64,000 bases of DNA from Pseudomonadota bacterium. Lineage in GTDB: Bacteria; Pseudomonadota; Gammaproteobacteria; Burkholderiales; Ferrovaceae. Of this stretch, positions 30,452 through 42,129 are shown piece after piece (the stretch's first letter is position 1; every line of letters begins with the position of its first letter). The notes below the pieces were generated by a model. That model was not told the DNA's origin. It saw only the letters and a list, made by a program, of their open reading frames with translations, and searched no databases. The position numbers were made by a program, and so were the translations under genes. Location: positions 102,961-166,960 of the forward strand of contig JAJZFH010000049.1 in NCBI GenBank assembly GCA_021805445.1. The letters run 5' to 3'.

Positions 30452-31359
30452 GACCTTTCTCCCACGATGCGCACTTCCGGGTGCAGACGCACGCCCTTTT
30501 CCGCCAGAATCCGGGACTGCATCTCTGCAATCAGTGCTTCTATGTCCGTTGCCGTTGCCTGCCCCTGGTTGACAATGAAATTGGCATGTTTCCAGGACAC
30601 TTCAGCCCCCCCGATACGCTTTCCCTTGAGACCACAACATTCGATGAGGCGTGCCGCGTAATCCCCGACCGGATTCCGAAAGACCGAGCCGGCGTTGGGG
30701 AATTCCAAGGGTTGATCCGCCACCCGCTGCGCCAGTAGAGAGCGGATGCGCGTCTTGGCAGTTTCGGCATCCCCCGCCGGAAAACGCAGCAACGCAGACA
30801 AAAACCATTCTTCAACGCCTTTCCGGCATTCTTCCCGGAGACAGACCGAGCGATAACCGATGTCGTAATCGGCAGGAGTTCGCCACCGCAATTCGCCCTG
30901 TCGATCCACAGTTTCCACCTGGTGCACGAAGTTCCAGATCTCTGCCCCATAACATCCCGCGTTCATGGCCAACACCCCCCCCATCGTGCCCGGTATCCCG
31001 GCCAGAAACTCCGCGCCCGCGCATCCGGCGCGGGCCGCCAAGCGAGCCACTTTAGGGGCAGGAACGCCGGCTTCGATCCTTAGGCAACCTTTTTCTTCCC
31101 ACGTCACTTCCTTCAACGCGCCATGCATTTGAACCACGGTCGCATCGATGCCCCCTTCCCGCACCAGTAGATTACTGCCCAGTCCGAGCAAAAACAGAGT
31201 CTCCTGCGCTGGTCGGGCGTGCAGAAATTCCAGAAAGTCCTCCCGGTGGCGGGGCCGATAGAATTGGCGGGCCCTCCCCCCGGCACGCCAGGTGACGTGT
31301 TGGTTCATGGGTTCATTCCGCCGCAATTCACCCAAAGCCACCTGATGTGCCGGCATCAT
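30448..31359 (-). CDS. murB: UDP-N-acetylenolpyruvoylglucosamine reductase MurB
   Basis: A 303-residue type I-like flavoenzyme that reduces UDP-GlcNAc-enolpyruvate to UDP-MurNAc. FAD-binding motifs [13 protein letters not shown] and [24 protein letters not shown] are present. [16 protein letters not shown] carries the catalytic Ser of the SxFKNP-type loop, and the catalytic Glu is in [11 protein letters not shown] at the end. It overlaps the murC stop by four bases. ddl, its usual downstream neighbour, is absent. Confidence 0.98.
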   Translation of the reverse strand: MMPAHQVALGELRRNEPMNQHVTWRAGGRARQFYRPRHREDFLEFLHARPAQETLFLLGLGSNLLVREGGIDATVVQMHGALKEVTWEEKGCLRIEAGVPAPKVARLAARAGCAGAEFLAGIPGTMGGVLAMNAGCYGAEIWNFVHQVETVDRQGELRWRTPADYDIGYRSVCLREECRKGVEEWFLSALLRFPAGDAETAKTRIRSLLAQRVADQPLEFPNAGSVFRNPVGDYAARLIECCGLKGKRIGGAEVSWKHANFIVNQGQATATDIEALIAEMQSRILAEKGVRLHPEVRIVGERS

Positions 31360-32768
31360 GCGTGCGTTCCTCCACCCAGGCGTTCACATAACTGTCCGGG
31401 GAGTTGGCTGATGTTTCCCGCGCCCATGGTGATCACCACATCCCCGGCACGTACCCGCTCCAGTACCAGATCCCCCATGACGTCCATCCCCGCAGCCACC
31501 ACGACTCCTTTCTGCGCCAAGGTCTGTGCCAAGGCCAAAGAATCCACCCCCGGAATGGGCGTTTCACCCGCCGCATAAACGGGGGCCAGAACGACCTGTT
31601 CGACCTCCCTCAGCACCTGCACGAATTCTGCAAAGCGATCACGGGTACGGGTATAACGGTGGGGTTGAAAAGCCAGTACCAGACGTCTCCCCGGAAAAGC
31701 TCCCCGTGCTGCTTCCAAAGTGGCGGCCATTTCTGCCGGATGATGCCCATAGTCATCCACCAGAGTGATGACCCCCCCTTGCGGCAGAGGCAGATCACCA
31801 TAGCGCTGAAAACGCCGCCCCACTCCCTTGAAAGAAGCAAGCGCGCGCACAATGGCCGGATAGGCTGCGTTCACTTCAATGGCTACCGCAATGGCAGCCA
31901 AGGCGTTCAGTACGTTATGTCGCCCCGGTAAAGCCAGGAACACCTCCAGACGACGTTCCATCGTACCGTCCCGAGCCAGGCGCAGTTCCACCCCAAAATG
32001 CATTCCTCCTGCTTCGGCGCGCACATCGACAGCCCGGATCTGAGCTTCCGGACCAAACCCGTAGGTCCGTACCGGCCTACCCACCCGTCCCACCAGAGCG
32101 CGTACGACAGGATCCTCCACACAGAGCACGGCCAACCCATAAAAGGGCAAATGTTCGAGGAACTTCAGAAAGGAAGTCTGCAACTGATCGAAATCATGGT
32201 CATAGGTTTCCATGTGGTCCCGATCAATATTGGTGACCACCGCCATGACTGGTTGCAGCAGCAGAAAAGAACCATCGGACTCATCCGCTTCCACCACCAT
32301 GAACTCACCGGCGCCCAATGCCGCGTGGGTACCGGCACTGTTCAACTTTCCCCCGATCACGAAGGTGGGATCCAGCCCCGCTTCAGACAACACGCTGGCC
32401 ACCAGACTGGTGGTCGTGGTTTTTCCATGGGTCCCGGCCACTGCGATCCCTTTGCGCAAACGCATCAATTCCGCGAGCATGAGTGCGCGTGGAACCACGG
32501 GGATCTGAATCGCCCGCGCTGCCGTCAATTCCGGATTGTCCGGCAGGACGGCGGTCGACGTGACCACCACATCGGCCCCCTCGATGTGTCCCGCCTCATG
32601 TCCCAACCAGACCCGTGCGCCCAGTCCGGCAAGGCGTCGAGTGGCCGGGTTCTGGAGGACATCGCTCCCCGTCACTTCATACCCCAGATTGAGCAACACT
32701 TCGGCGATGCCACTCATGCCTGCGCCACCAATCCCCACAAAATGCACGTGCTGAATTCGGTGTCTCAT
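31356..32768 (-). CDS. murC: UDP-N-acetylmuramate--L-alanine ligase MurC
   Basis: The first Mur ligase, 470 residues, adding L-Ala to UDP-MurNAc. It begins [20 protein letters not shown] with the MurC-type nucleotide-binding loop, has the ATP P-loop GTHGKTTT at residues 112-119, and the Mur-ligase [11 protein letters not shown] motif. It overlaps murG upstream and murB downstream by four bases each, so translation is coupled through the whole run. Confidence 0.99.
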   Translation of the reverse strand: MRHRIQHVHFVGIGGAGMSGIAEVLLNLGYEVTGSDVLQNPATRRLAGLGARVWLGHEAGHIEGADVVVTSTAVLPDNPELTAARAIQIPVVPRALMLAELMRLRKGIAVAGTHGKTTTTSLVASVLSEAGLDPTFVIGGKLNSAGTHAALGAGEFMVVEADESDGSFLLLQPVMAVVTNIDRDHMETYDHDFDQLQTSFLKFLEHLPFYGLAVLCVEDPVVRALVGRVGRPVRTYGFGPEAQIRAVDVRAEAGGMHFGVELRLARDGTMERRLEVFLALPGRHNVLNALAAIAVAIEVNAAYPAIVRALASFKGVGRRFQRYGDLPLPQGGVITLVDDYGHHPAEMAATLEAARGAFPGRRLVLAFQPHRYTRTRDRFAEFVQVLREVEQVVLAPVYAAGETPIPGVDSLALAQTLAQKGVVVAAGMDVMGDLVLERVRAGDVVITMGAGNISQLPGQLCERLGGGTHA

Positions 32769-33871
32769 CCTGCCATCTCCTCACAGACCTGACTCAGACG
32801 CGCCACTGCCGCCCCCTGAAAGAGGCGACGAGCCGCATCAGCCATGTCCAGCAATAGAAGGCGGGTCTGGCTTTGCAACCACTGCGCCAGAGCAGCGGCT
32901 TCCAATTGCGTCTGAGGCCACAGACAGGCAGCCCCTGCACTTTCCAGAAAACGTGCATTGGCCGTCTGGTGATCATCCACTGCCGCCGGATAGGGCACCA
33001 ACACGCTCCCCACACCTGCAGCCGTCAACTCGGCCAGGGTCAGGGCACCCGCCCGACAAATCACCAAATCACACTCGGCGTAGGCCGCCGCCATGTCCTC
33101 GATGAAGGGACGCAAATCCCCTTGCACGCCCATTTCCCGGTAATTGGCTTCCAGTTCGGTCTGATGACGTACCCCCCCTTGATGAACCACCATGGGTCGT
33201 TCTGCCGGAGGAATCAAAGCCAGGGCGCGCGGAATCCACTGATTCAAGGCCTGGGCTCCCTGACTGCCGCCCAGCACCAGCAACCGCAAGTTACCTCGGC
33301 GTGGCGCAAACCGCAAACGGGGTTCAGGCAGATCGATAATCGTGCGCCGCACTGGGTTGCCCACCGTCTCCACGACCTTGGGACACCCCAACCAAGACGC
33401 CAGAGGGTGGCCCGATGGCTGCCGGAATGACCCCGGAAACCCTTCGAAAACCTTTTGGGCCAAACGCCCCAGGAGGCGATTGGTCAAACCCGCCACGGCA
33501 TTCTGTTCATGAATGAGCAGGGGCAGGCGCAGCAATACTGCCGCCAGCCCCCCCGGCAAGGCCACATAGCCACCGAATCCAATCACCACATGAGGACGTT
33601 GACGCAAGATGGCCCCCATGCTTTGAAAAATGGCCCGCATCACCATGAAAGGGGCCCATAGGCGCCGCCCCCATCCCTTGCCCCGCACCCCACCCATGGC
33701 GATGGTTTCCAAAGGAAAGTGACCGGCGCTGACCCACTGCACTTCCATCCCCTGTGCCGTGCCAAGCCAGACCACGCGCCACCCCTGCGTGCGCAGTTGT
33801 TCTGCCAAGGCCAGGGCTGGAAAAACATGTCCCCCGGTACCGCCTGCCATGATCAACGCACAACGGCTCAT
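32765..33871 (-). CDS. murG: UDP-GlcNAc:undecaprenyl-PP-MurNAc-pentapeptide GlcNAc transferase MurG
   Basis: A GT28 glycosyltransferase of 368 residues that converts lipid I to lipid II on the cytoplasmic membrane face. The N-terminal loop [20 protein letters not shown] and a second Gly-rich loop [15 protein letters not shown] are diagnostic. The donor-binding site is visible around [19 protein letters not shown] and [18 protein letters not shown]. It overlaps ftsW and murC by four bases each. Confidence 0.99.
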   Translation of the reverse strand: MSRCALIMAGGTGGHVFPALALAEQLRTQGWRVVWLGTAQGMEVQWVSAGHFPLETIAMGGVRGKGWGRRLWAPFMVMRAIFQSMGAILRQRPHVVIGFGGYVALPGGLAAVLLRLPLLIHEQNAVAGLTNRLLGRLAQKVFEGFPGSFRQPSGHPLASWLGCPKVVETVGNPVRRTIIDLPEPRLRFAPRRGNLRLLVLGGSQGAQALNQWIPRALALIPPAERPMVVHQGGVRHQTELEANYREMGVQGDLRPFIEDMAAAYAECDLVICRAGALTLAELTAAGVGSVLVPYPAAVDDHQTANARFLESAGAACLWPQTQLEAAALAQWLQSQTRLLLLDMADAARRLFQGAAVARLSQVCEEMAG

Positions 33872-35037
33872 CGCGGACCTCCGCGGCGCATCATTTTTTG
33901 GCGAGTCTCATGGTCGATGCGCAAAAGCACCGCCAACGTCACCACATTGGCCATGATCCCGCTTCCCCCATAACTGAGCAGAGGCAAGGTCAACCCCTTG
34001 GTGGGCAGAAGCCCCATATTGACGCCCATATTGACCAAACTCTGGAGGGCAAACCATACCCCCACGCCTTGCGCCAGCAAGGCCTCAAAATAACGTTCCA
34101 TTGAAGCCGCACGACGCCCGATGGCAAAAGCCCGCACAATCAGGAAAGAGAACAAGCCCAGAGTCACCAGCACCCCCAGAAAACCCAGTTCTTCGGCAAT
34201 TACCGCCATCAGGAAATCGGTATGCGCCTCGGGCAGATAGAGTTGTTTTTCCACACTGGCCCCCAACCCCAGTCCCCACAATCCCCCGTGACCAAAGGCG
34301 ATCAGCGCGTGAGTCAACTGATACCCCTTGCCAAAAGGATCCGCCCAGGGATTCCAGAACCAGATCAGCCGATTGAAACGATAAGGAGAAAGGACGATCA
34401 GTAAAGCAAAGGCAACGGCCAGCAGGACCATGAGGAATAAAAACCATTTCCCGTCGAACCCCCCCAGAAAGAGTATCGCTCCCGCGATCCCGATCATCAC
34501 GACGAAGGCTCCAAAGTCGGGCTCCTTGAGCAGGAGCAACCCCACCAGAAACATCACGATCAACATGGGAAAAAACACTTTCTTGAGATCATGCATGACT
34601 GCAGCCTTGCGGGCCGTATAATCCGCCGCATAAACCAGCACGAAAAACTTCATGAACTCCGATGGTTGCACATTAAATCCCAGAAAGGACAGCCAGCGCC
34701 GACTGCCATTGACCTCCTTGCCCACGCCAGGGATCAGTACGAGCAACAGCCCCAGCGCTCCCACCCCAAACAGCGGGAGGGCATATCGTTTCCAGCGTTC
34801 CAGGGGTACCTGAAATGCAGCCCACCCTGCCAGAAGGGCGGCTCCCACATACAGGGCCTGACGAACAAAAAAATACGTGGAGCGAAACCCCAGGTGGCGA
34901 TCGGCTTCCGCGCTGGCGATGGAGGCCGAATATACCATGACCATCCCGAAAGCCAGCAAGGTCATGATGACCCACAGGAGGGGCAGATCAAACTCTGACT
35001 GTACCGCGTTTCCAAACGGGATATTGAAGCGCTTCAT
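33868..35037 (-). CDS. ftsW: Septal peptidoglycan polymerase FtsW (SEDS family)
   Basis: A 389-residue polytopic membrane protein with about ten hydrophobic segments. SEDS motifs are seen in NGSRRWLSFLGFNVQPSEFMK, given the key residues S-R-R-W and QPSE, and in the C-terminal GLLPTKGLTLPLLSYGGSG. FtsW polymerises lipid II together with FtsI (40396-42129). It lies between murD and murG with four-base overlaps on both sides. Confidence 0.98.
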   Translation of the reverse strand: MKRFNIPFGNAVQSEFDLPLLWVIMTLLAFGMVMVYSASIASAEADRHLGFRSTYFFVRQALYVGAALLAGWAAFQVPLERWKRYALPLFGVGALGLLLVLIPGVGKEVNGSRRWLSFLGFNVQPSEFMKFFVLVYAADYTARKAAVMHDLKKVFFPMLIVMFLVGLLLLKEPDFGAFVVMIGIAGAILFLGGFDGKWFLFLMVLLAVAFALLIVLSPYRFNRLIWFWNPWADPFGKGYQLTHALIAFGHGGLWGLGLGASVEKQLYLPEAHTDFLMAVIAEELGFLGVLVTLGLFSFLIVRAFAIGRRAASMERYFEALLAQGVGVWFALQSLVNMGVNMGLLPTKGLTLPLLSYGGSGIMANVVTLAVLLRIDHETRQKMMRRGGPR

Positions 35038-36431
35038 GACCGTTTCCCCTCCTCACTCCGAGCCAGGTCATGCACCGCCGCACAATAAACTTCCGCACGA
35101 TGGAGGTAATTGCGAAACATATCGAAACTCGCACAGGCCGGAGACATCAGCACGCTCTCTCCCGGTCGCGCCAGGGCAAAGGCCCGCTGTACGGCATCCT
35201 GCAGGTCGGCCGCAAAGATACGCGGAACGGCAAGTCCTTCGAGCACCTCGTCGATCCGTGCGCCATCCCGCCCAATCAACACCACTGCCCGGGCATGAGT
35301 CGCCACCGCCGAACGCAAGGGAGAAAAATCCTGGCCCTTGCCGTCCCCGCCCGCAATCAGTACTACCGGCGCATCCTCGCCCTTCAAGGCGGCCACGGTG
35401 GCCCCCACATTGGTGCCTTTCGAATCATCGAAGAAACGCACCCCCCCCACATCGGCCACCCATTCCATGCGATGCGGCAACCCCCGAAATTCCTTGATGG
35501 CAGCCAGCATGGCCGGTTCCGCCCACCCCAAGGCCTGTCCCATGGCCAATGCGGCCAATACATTGGCCACATTATGTTCCCCCCGCAAAGGTACTTCGGA
35601 ACGGCGCAGGACCCAACGATTCCCTTGCACCAACCCGCGCTCCCCATCGTTCAGGACAACCCCCCAATCCTCTGCATTGACGGGAGCATCCAGGCCAAAA
35701 GTCGGGGTCCCGGCGGAAATCATGGCTTGCACCCAGGGATCCTGCCGATTCCCCACCGGGTTTTCACACCCCTGATAGATGCGTGCCTTCGTCGCAGCGT
35801 AGGTCGCCATGTCCGGATAACGATCCATATGATCTTCGCTCACATTCAGGACCACGGCACTGTCCGGGGACAGGGAGGAGAGGGTTTCCAGTTGGAAACT
35901 GGACAATTCCAGCACCAACACTTCAGGCCATGGCGAAGTCATCAAGACCTCGAGCAAGGGAATCCCGATATTCCCTGCCACGACCGTGCGCAAGTTCTGT
36001 GCTCGGGCCAGATCACCCAACAAGGTGACCACCGTGCTTTTCCCGTTGGCTCCCGTAACCGCCAGAATTCTTGGGCGCCGGGGGTGCCGCGCCAAGACCC
36101 GGGCCGCCACCTCCACATCGCCCAGAAAAGACATCCCACGCGCACGCCACTCATGAATCAAGGGATCATCCAGCGCGACTCCAGGACTGACGACTACCCA
36201 ATCGATCCCCTGAAACAAACTGTCCTGCCAGGGACCGCCCGAAAACTCCACGCCTGGATACGTTTCTTCCAGAACCCGGCGGTAGGGAGGCTGGACGCGC
36301 GTATCGGCCACGCGTACGCGATACCCGTGCTGTAGCAACCAGCGCACAGCGGCCCACCCCGTGTCGCCCAGTCCCAGAACCAGGACCCGGTGACCCGCAG
36401 GCAGCAAGGAATGAAAGAGGGGGTCTGTCAT
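35034..36431 (-). CDS. murD: UDP-N-acetylmuramoylalanine--D-glutamate ligase MurD
   Basis: A 465-residue Mur ligase that adds D-Glu. The N-terminal VLVLGLGDTGWAAVRWL is the MurD-type UDP-binding loop; the ATP site is AVTGANGKSTVVTLLG; and the FFDDSKGTNVGATVAAL motif with its DSKATN-like core is MurD specific. The frame extends upstream into mraY, but the ATG at 36431, two bases after the mraY stop, gives the family start. Its ribosome site is weak, so coupling to mraY is likely. Confidence 0.97.
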   Translation of the reverse strand: MTDPLFHSLLPAGHRVLVLGLGDTGWAAVRWLLQHGYRVRVADTRVQPPYRRVLEETYPGVEFSGGPWQDSLFQGIDWVVVSPGVALDDPLIHEWRARGMSFLGDVEVAARVLARHPRRPRILAVTGANGKSTVVTLLGDLARAQNLRTVVAGNIGIPLLEVLMTSPWPEVLVLELSSFQLETLSSLSPDSAVVLNVSEDHMDRYPDMATYAATKARIYQGCENPVGNRQDPWVQAMISAGTPTFGLDAPVNAEDWGVVLNDGERGLVQGNRWVLRRSEVPLRGEHNVANVLAALAMGQALGWAEPAMLAAIKEFRGLPHRMEWVADVGGVRFFDDSKGTNVGATVAALKGEDAPVVLIAGGDGKGQDFSPLRSAVATHARAVVLIGRDGARIDEVLEGLAVPRIFAADLQDAVQRAFALARPGESVLMSPACASFDMFRNYLHRAEVYCAAVHDLARSEEGKRS

Positions 36432-36433
36432 GA

Positions 36434-37519
36434 TCAGCGAATCTTGAGAGTGGAAAGGCCGGCCAAAACCAATACCGTGGTAATGATCCAGAAACGCACC
36501 ACCACCTGGTTTTCTTTCCAACCCTTCAGTTCAAAATGATGATGGATGGGCGCCATGCGGAAGATGCGCGTGCCCGTCAATTTGAAGGATGCCACCTGCA
36601 ATACCACCGACAGGGTTTCCAGCACGAATACGCCACCCATCACGAACAACACGATTTCCTGTCGTACGATCACCGCCACCAGACCCAAAGCCCCTCCCAA
36701 AGCCAGAGCGCCCACATCCCCCATGAAAACCTCGGCCGGATAGGCATTGAACCACAGAAATCCCAGTCCTGCTCCCGTCATGGCGGCACAAAAAATCACC
36801 AGTTCACCCGCCCCCGGAATACTGGGAAAGCCCAAATAACCCGCAAACACCTTATTGCCGGCCACGTAGGCAAATATGGCCAAAGCCCCTGAAATCATGG
36901 CAGTGGGGAGTATGGCCAAACCATCCAGACCATCGGTCAGATTGACCGCATTGCTGGTGCCCACGATGACAAAATACGTCAGAATCACGAATCCCACCCC
37001 ACCCAGGGGCAAAGCCACCGTTTTGAAAAAGGGCACGATGAGTTCGGTTTCCGCCGGTGTGGCCGCCATTTTCAGCAAAGCGACCGACACGACCACCGCA
37101 ATGAGGGATTGCCAAAAATACTTGGCTTTGGCAGACAGTCCCTTGGGATTGCGATGAACCACCTTGCGGTAGTCATCCACCCAACCCACGGCCCCATAGC
37201 CCAGCAAAGTCAACAATACCAGCCAGATGTAACGATTGGTCAAATCAGCCCAGAGTACCGTCGTGACAGAGATCGCCACCAAAATCAGAGCGCCGCCCAT
37301 GGTCGGCGTGCCGCTTTTGGCCAAATGGGTCTGGGGCCCATCGCTGCGTACCGCTTGTCCAATCTTGTACGCCGTCAACTGACGAATCATGGCAGGTCCA
37401 AACAGAAAGGATATCCCCAGAGAGGTCAGGGTTGCCAGCACCGCTCTGAGAGTCAGATACTCGAATACGTGAAATCCCCTCACGCTGGCTGCCAGCCAGT
37501 GGGTCAATGCCAGTAACAT
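36434..37519 (-). CDS. mraY: Phospho-N-acetylmuramoyl-pentapeptide transferase MraY
   Basis: A 361-residue integral membrane enzyme with about ten transmembrane segments that makes lipid I from UDP-MurNAc-pentapeptide and undecaprenyl phosphate. Conserved loops include [26 protein letters not shown] with the Asp pair, [13 protein letters not shown] with catalytic Asp, and the C-terminal [13 protein letters not shown] histidine motif. It follows murF by 22 bases. Confidence 0.99.
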   Translation of the reverse strand: MLLALTHWLAASVRGFHVFEYLTLRAVLATLTSLGISFLFGPAMIRQLTAYKIGQAVRSDGPQTHLAKSGTPTMGGALILVAISVTTVLWADLTNRYIWLVLLTLLGYGAVGWVDDYRKVVHRNPKGLSAKAKYFWQSLIAVVVSVALLKMAATPAETELIVPFFKTVALPLGGVGFVILTYFVIVGTSNAVNLTDGLDGLAILPTAMISGALAIFAYVAGNKVFAGYLGFPSIPGAGELVIFCAAMTGAGLGFLWFNAYPAEVFMGDVGALALGGALGLVAVIVRQEIVLFVMGGVFVLETLSVVLQVASFKLTGTRIFRMAPIHHHFELKGWKENQVVVRFWIITTVLVLAGLSTLKIR

Positions 37520-37541
37520 GAAGCGTTTCCCTGATAAACAT

Positions 37542-38888
37542 TCATTGAATCAATCCCTCGACGATCTCTTCCATGCGCATGAAACGCGATCCCTTGACCA
37601 ATACCACCGTATCCGCGTTCAGTTGAGGACGAAGCACCTGAACCAGATGCCGGGCATCCGTTTCATGCCGAGCAGAGGGCCCAAATGCCAAACTGGCTTC
37701 CCGTGCCAGATTTCCCAGCGTATAGAATTCATCGATCCCCAAAGTACGCGCCAACTGACCCACTTCCGCATGGAGCGCGGGCCCCTCGGGTCCCAACTCA
37801 CCCAGATCTCCCAGCACAAAAATCCTTCGTCCCGAACGCTGGGCCAAAACATCCAAAGCCGCTTGTACCGAATCCGGGTTGGCATTGTAGGTATCATCCA
37901 GAATGAGGGCCCCCAAAGAAGAAAAACGGCTTTGCAAGCGCCCTGGTATCCCCGCAAAACCTTCCAGACCCCGCTGCACGGCCCCCATGTCCACCTTCAG
38001 GGCCAAGGCAACCGCTGTGGCCGCCAAGGCATTTTTCTGATTATGTTGTCCCGGAACCTGCAAACGCACAGTCACGGATTCCGCCGGCCCATGAATGTGC
38101 AACAACCCTCGGTCAAATTCCCCGCGCACGTTCGCATTCTCTTCAAAACCAAAAGTCAACATTTCATGGGAGGCCGCCGCGCTTCGCAGCACCGTGCCAT
38201 GGGGCCCACTTTCCGGAAGAACCGCCACTCCTCTGGTGCCCAACCCTTCAAAGACTTCTCCCTTGGCCCGCGCAATTTCTACCAAAGAACCCAAGTGTCC
38301 CAGATGAGCGCGCTGTACATTGGTGACCACCGCCACATCCGGTTCGGCGATACGGGTCAACTGGGCAATTTCGCCGGCATGATTCATGCCCATCTCGATG
38401 ACCGCCCAGCGGTGTTCGGGACGCAGAGCCAACAAAGTCAACGGCAAGCCGATGTCATTGTTGAAATTTCCCGGAGTTGCCCACACGGCTTGCGCCCCAG
38501 CGGGGTCAAAAGCACGAAGAATGGCCGCCACCATTTCCTTGACGGTGGTCTTGCCATTACTTCCCGTCACCGCCACCACGCGCGGATCGAACTGGCGACG
38601 CCGGGCTCGCGCCAGTCGTGCCAATGCCGCGCGCGTCGAATCCGTCCGCCAGCAGCAGTCCCAATCCCGTACTGCCAGAACATCACGTTCGATGATGGCC
38701 CCAGCCACACCTCGGGCACGCACCTCTTCCAAAAAGTCGTGCCCATCAAAAAATTCCCCCTTGATGGCGATGAACAGGTCCCCCGGCCCACAGTCCCGAC
38801 TGTCGGTACTGATCCGCAACAACTCCGGATTGCCGCCCTTGGGCACCCCCCCCAGAAGATGGACCACCTCGTGCCAGGTCCAGTTCAT
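37542..38888 (-). CDS. murF: UDP-N-acetylmuramoyl-tripeptide--D-Ala-D-Ala ligase MurF
   Basis: A 448-residue Mur ligase that adds the D-Ala-D-Ala dipeptide. The ATP site is [19 protein letters not shown], and the central motif [20 protein letters not shown] is typical of MurF. The ATG at 38888 overlaps the murE stop (ATGA); a longer open frame to 38906 is not favoured. Its substrate dipeptide would come from a Ddl enzyme, whose gene is missing from this cluster and must be elsewhere. Confidence 0.98.
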   Translation of the reverse strand: MNWTWHEVVHLLGGVPKGGNPELLRISTDSRDCGPGDLFIAIKGEFFDGHDFLEEVRARGVAGAIIERDVLAVRDWDCCWRTDSTRAALARLARARRRQFDPRVVAVTGSNGKTTVKEMVAAILRAFDPAGAQAVWATPGNFNNDIGLPLTLLALRPEHRWAVIEMGMNHAGEIAQLTRIAEPDVAVVTNVQRAHLGHLGSLVEIARAKGEVFEGLGTRGVAVLPESGPHGTVLRSAAASHEMLTFGFEENANVRGEFDRGLLHIHGPAESVTVRLQVPGQHNQKNALAATAVALALKVDMGAVQRGLEGFAGIPGRLQSRFSSLGALILDDTYNANPDSVQAALDVLAQRSGRRIFVLGDLGELGPEGPALHAEVGQLARTLGIDEFYTLGNLAREASLAFGPSARHETDARHLVQVLRPQLNADTVVLVKGSRFMRMEEIVEGLIQ

Positions 38889-40399
38889 GAACGATCCTCC
38901 AGCCATGCCTGGACGATCTGCACATCACTGAACGGCCTCGCTTCACCCCGTGCCAGAATCTGCACCGTTTCATGCCCCTTTCCCGCGATCAACACGACAT
39001 CCCCGGAACGGGCCGCCGTCAACGTACTCTGAATGGCTTTGGCCCGATCTTCCTCGATGAGAAAAGCCGGGGTCTCCATCCCCTTTTCGATCTGCTGGAG
39101 AATATGCCGGGGATCTTCATCGCGCGGATTGTCGCTGGTCAGGACGACCCGCTCTGCCCCCTGTTCTGCCGCACGTCCCATCAACGGCCGTTTACCCTCG
39201 TCCCGTTCACCCCCGCACCCGAAGACCACCCATAGTTCCCCCCCCCGCGCCACCCGACTGCGCAAGGTTTCCAGTGCTTGACTCAGTGCATCGGGAGTAT
39301 GGGCATAATCCACCACCACCCATGGATGAGTCCCTCCCCCGAAACCCTGCATGCGCCCTGCCGGCGCCACCAGATGCGGAGTGGATTCTGCCAATGCCGC
39401 CAGGGGAATCCCTTCCATCAAGGCCGCGCCCAGCACGGCGAGCAAATTGGACAGGTTATAGTCTCCAAGGATGGGGGCCTCGATATGCGCCTTTCCCCAG
39501 GGACTGACAAGTTCGAAACTCACTCCCTGAAGGGCCCAGCGAACGGAACCGGCCACCAGCCGATCGATCGGCAGATCTACCCGTGCCGTTCCGCGCGTAT
39601 AACCGATCACCCGGTTCGTGGCCCTTCCTTGCGTGTAAAGTGTTTGCGCAAAAGGGTCATCCAGATTGAGCACGGCATAATCGAGATCGAAGGCATGAAA
39701 AAGACGCGCTTTGGCTTCCCCGTAAGCCTCCAGCGTCCCGTGGTAATCCAGATGATCCCGTGTCAAATTGGTAAAGATCGCCCCGCAGAAGGTGACCCCG
39801 GCCACCCGTTCCTGCGCCAGCGCATGAGACGACACTTCCATGACGCACTGTTGCGCGCCCAGATCCCGTACTCGCGCCAACCATTCCTGTAACTGGATGG
39901 GGTCGGGGGTCGTATGGGTCGTGGGCATCAATTTTCCCGGAAAACCGTTTCCCAACGTACCGATCACTGCGCTGGAGCGTCCCTGTCGTTCCAGTAGTTG
40001 CGCCAACCAGTGACTACAGGTGGTTTTTCCATTGGTCCCCGTCACTCCGGTAACCCGCAATGAGCGGGAAGGGTGTCCCCATTGTTGTCCCGCCAGAGCA
40101 CTGATCTGACTCCGCAGTCCCGATACGGGACGATGAGGGACAGACCACCCGCCCTTCCATTCAAAATGGTCACTTTCCCACAACACATTGGCCGCACCGC
40201 GCGCAATGGCCTCTGGAATGTACTGTCGTCCATCCCGAACTTCTCCGGGATAAGCCACAAAAGTTCCTCCGGCGTGGACCTGCCGACTGTCCAAGCACAG
40301 GTCCAGGCAACGCATTCCCTCAACCCAAACGGGTTCGGGCCTGGCGAAATTCTCTCCGTCCAGGCCCGCCGTTTGCACGGTTTCTTTGGAGAGGATCAT
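38885..40399 (-). CDS. murE: UDP-MurNAc-tripeptide synthetase MurE (meso-DAP adding)
   Basis: A 504-residue Mur ligase adding the third residue of the stem peptide. The P-loop is GVTGTNGKTTCSHWLAQLL. The specificity motif SDNPRDEDP matches the DNPR signature of meso-diaminopimelate-adding enzymes, which agrees with the dapCDE genes at 4298-7467. It overlaps ftsI upstream and murF downstream by four bases. Confidence 0.98.
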   Translation of the reverse strand: MILSKETVQTAGLDGENFARPEPVWVEGMRCLDLCLDSRQVHAGGTFVAYPGEVRDGRQYIPEAIARGAANVLWESDHFEWKGGWSVPHRPVSGLRSQISALAGQQWGHPSRSLRVTGVTGTNGKTTCSHWLAQLLERQGRSSAVIGTLGNGFPGKLMPTTHTTPDPIQLQEWLARVRDLGAQQCVMEVSSHALAQERVAGVTFCGAIFTNLTRDHLDYHGTLEAYGEAKARLFHAFDLDYAVLNLDDPFAQTLYTQGRATNRVIGYTRGTARVDLPIDRLVAGSVRWALQGVSFELVSPWGKAHIEAPILGDYNLSNLLAVLGAALMEGIPLAALAESTPHLVAPAGRMQGFGGGTHPWVVVDYAHTPDALSQALETLRSRVARGGELWVVFGCGGERDEGKRPLMGRAAEQGAERVVLTSDNPRDEDPRHILQQIEKGMETPAFLIEEDRAKAIQSTLTAARSGDVVLIAGKGHETVQILARGEARPFSDVQIVQAWLEDRS

Positions 40400-42129
40400 G
40401 TACGTCCCCCGACGGAACCAGGTGAACTGGCCATGATGGGGGGCTCCGGCGCATCGGGCGGAATGTCCAGAAGTTGCATGATTTCGCCGGTCAGCGCAGA
40501 AAATACTGGCGCCGCCACCTGCCCCCCATAGTAACGGTTCCCCGACGGTTCATCGATCATGACCGCCACCACGATGCGCGGTGCAGAGACAGGCGCAAAA
40601 CCGATGAAGGACGCCACATACTTGTTCACATAATGTCCCCGTGCGACTTTATGGGCCGTACCGGTCTTACCTGCCACCCGATAGCCTGCGACCCGTGCCT
40701 CAGGAGCCGTTCCTTCTGCACTCACCACGGTTTCGAGCATTGCCGTGACTTCCCGTGCCGTGCGCACGGACAATACTGAACGCCCTGAAGGGATGGCGCT
40801 GACCTTGATCAAGGAAAGAGGGCGCAAGATCCCCTCATTGGGAAATACCGTATAAGCCCGCGCCATTTGCACCAAACTCACGGTCATGCCATTGCCAAAG
40901 GCCATCGTCGCTTGTTCGATGGGTTTCCAGTTCTGATAGGGGCGCAGCCTTCCCCCGGCCTCTCCGGGAAAGCCGAGACGGGGTTTCTGACCAAAGCCCA
41001 CATCCGTAAAGAGGTCCCACAGGGTTACCGGGGGCAGATCCAGGGCAATCCGTGCTGCACCCACATTGCTGGAATGTTCGATGACTTCGGAGACGGTATA
41101 AGATTCAGCCACATGATCATCATGAATCAGATGATTGGCGATGGCCAATACGCCTCCATGGGTTGAAATGACCGTGTCGGGTCGAACCTTGCCCGCTTCC
41201 AGGGCCGCAGCAATGGTAAAGGGTTTGATGGTCGAACCCGGTTCATAGGTATCCGTAATGGCGCGGTTGCGTAATTCCGCCCCCGACAATCCCCCGCGTT
41301 GATTGGGATCATAGTCAGGGCTGTTGACCAATGCCAACACTTCCCCGGTACGACTGTCCAGCACCACGATGGCCCCAGCCTTGGCATGACTGGATTCAAC
41401 GGCCCGCTGAAGTTCACGCGCGGCCAGATGCTGGATGCGGGCATCCACGCTCAGCGAGACATCTTGTCCCTGGCGCGGCGAGCGAATGTTTTCCACATCT
41501 TCGATCACATGCCCTGCCCGATCCCGAATCACCCGGCGCGCGCCCGCCAGTCCCTCGAGTTGTGCCTGATACGTCAGTTCCACCCCTTCCTGACCCTTGT
41601 CATCCGCATCCGTAAAGCCCACCAGATGTGCCATTTCACTGGATTTTGGATAGGCTCGATGAAAACCATGCTGCAGATAGATCCCGGGGATCTTGAGATC
41701 CATCACGCGCTTGGCCTCATCGAGCGGCAATTGCCGTTTCAGGTAGACGACTCCGTCCTCGCCTTTCAAACGGCGTGCAATTTCCGCCGGATTTTCGTTC
41801 AAACAATGAGCCAGCGCGCGGCGTTGGGCCTCATCGATCTCGAGATCCTCACGATTGGCCCAAACCGATACGGCGGGAATACTGATGGCCAGAGCCTGTC
41901 CATTGCGGTCCCGAATGATGCCCCGGCTGGCGGGAATCGACAAAACCCGGCTGTACCGCTCTTCACCTTTCTGTTGCAGAAAACCCGCATGTATCCCCTG
42001 CAACCAGAAGGCACGCATGCCCAACACCAGAAAACCACTCAACAACAGCCCCTGGATCAGGAAGGAACGCCAGCGTTCCAATCGAATTTCCAGTTTCCCG
42101 ACCTTGGGAATCCCCTTGCGCACCTTCAT
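40396..42129 (-). CDS. ftsI: Septal peptidoglycan transpeptidase FtsI (PBP3)
   Basis: A 577-residue class B penicillin-binding protein that crosslinks septal peptidoglycan with FtsW. One N-terminal transmembrane anchor (SFLIQGLLLSGFLVLGMRAF) is followed by a pedestal domain and a transpeptidase domain with SXXK in YEPGSTIKPF, SXN in EHSSNVG, and KTG in VAGKTGTAHKV. All three catalytic motifs are intact. It overlaps ftsL and murE by four bases each. Confidence 0.98.
   Translation of the reverse strand: MKVRKGIPKVGKLEIRLERWRSFLIQGLLLSGFLVLGMRAFWLQGIHAGFLQQKGEERYSRVLSIPASRGIIRDRNGQALAISIPAVSVWANREDLEIDEAQRRALAHCLNENPAEIARRLKGEDGVVYLKRQLPLDEAKRVMDLKIPGIYLQHGFHRAYPKSSEMAHLVGFTDADDKGQEGVELTYQAQLEGLAGARRVIRDRAGHVIEDVENIRSPRQGQDVSLSVDARIQHLAARELQRAVESSHAKAGAIVVLDSRTGEVLALVNSPDYDPNQRGGLSGAELRNRAITDTYEPGSTIKPFTIAAALEAGKVRPDTVISTHGGVLAIANHLIHDDHVAESYTVSEVIEHSSNVGAARIALDLPPVTLWDLFTDVGFGQKPRLGFPGEAGGRLRPYQNWKPIEQATMAFGNGMTVSLVQMARAYTVFPNEGILRPLSLIKVSAIPSGRSVLSVRTAREVTAMLETVVSAEGTAPEARVAGYRVAGKTGTAHKVARGHYVNKYVASFIGFAPVSAPRIVVAVMIDEPSGNRYYGGQVAAPVFSALTGEIMQLLDIPPDAPEPPIMASSPGSVGGRT

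Noticed and set aside
37518..39032. Plus-strand open frame of about 500 codons opposite murF and the end of murE
   Set aside because: Antisense to two firmly identified Mur ligases; low-complexity His/Gln/Arg-rich translation typical of a shadow frame.
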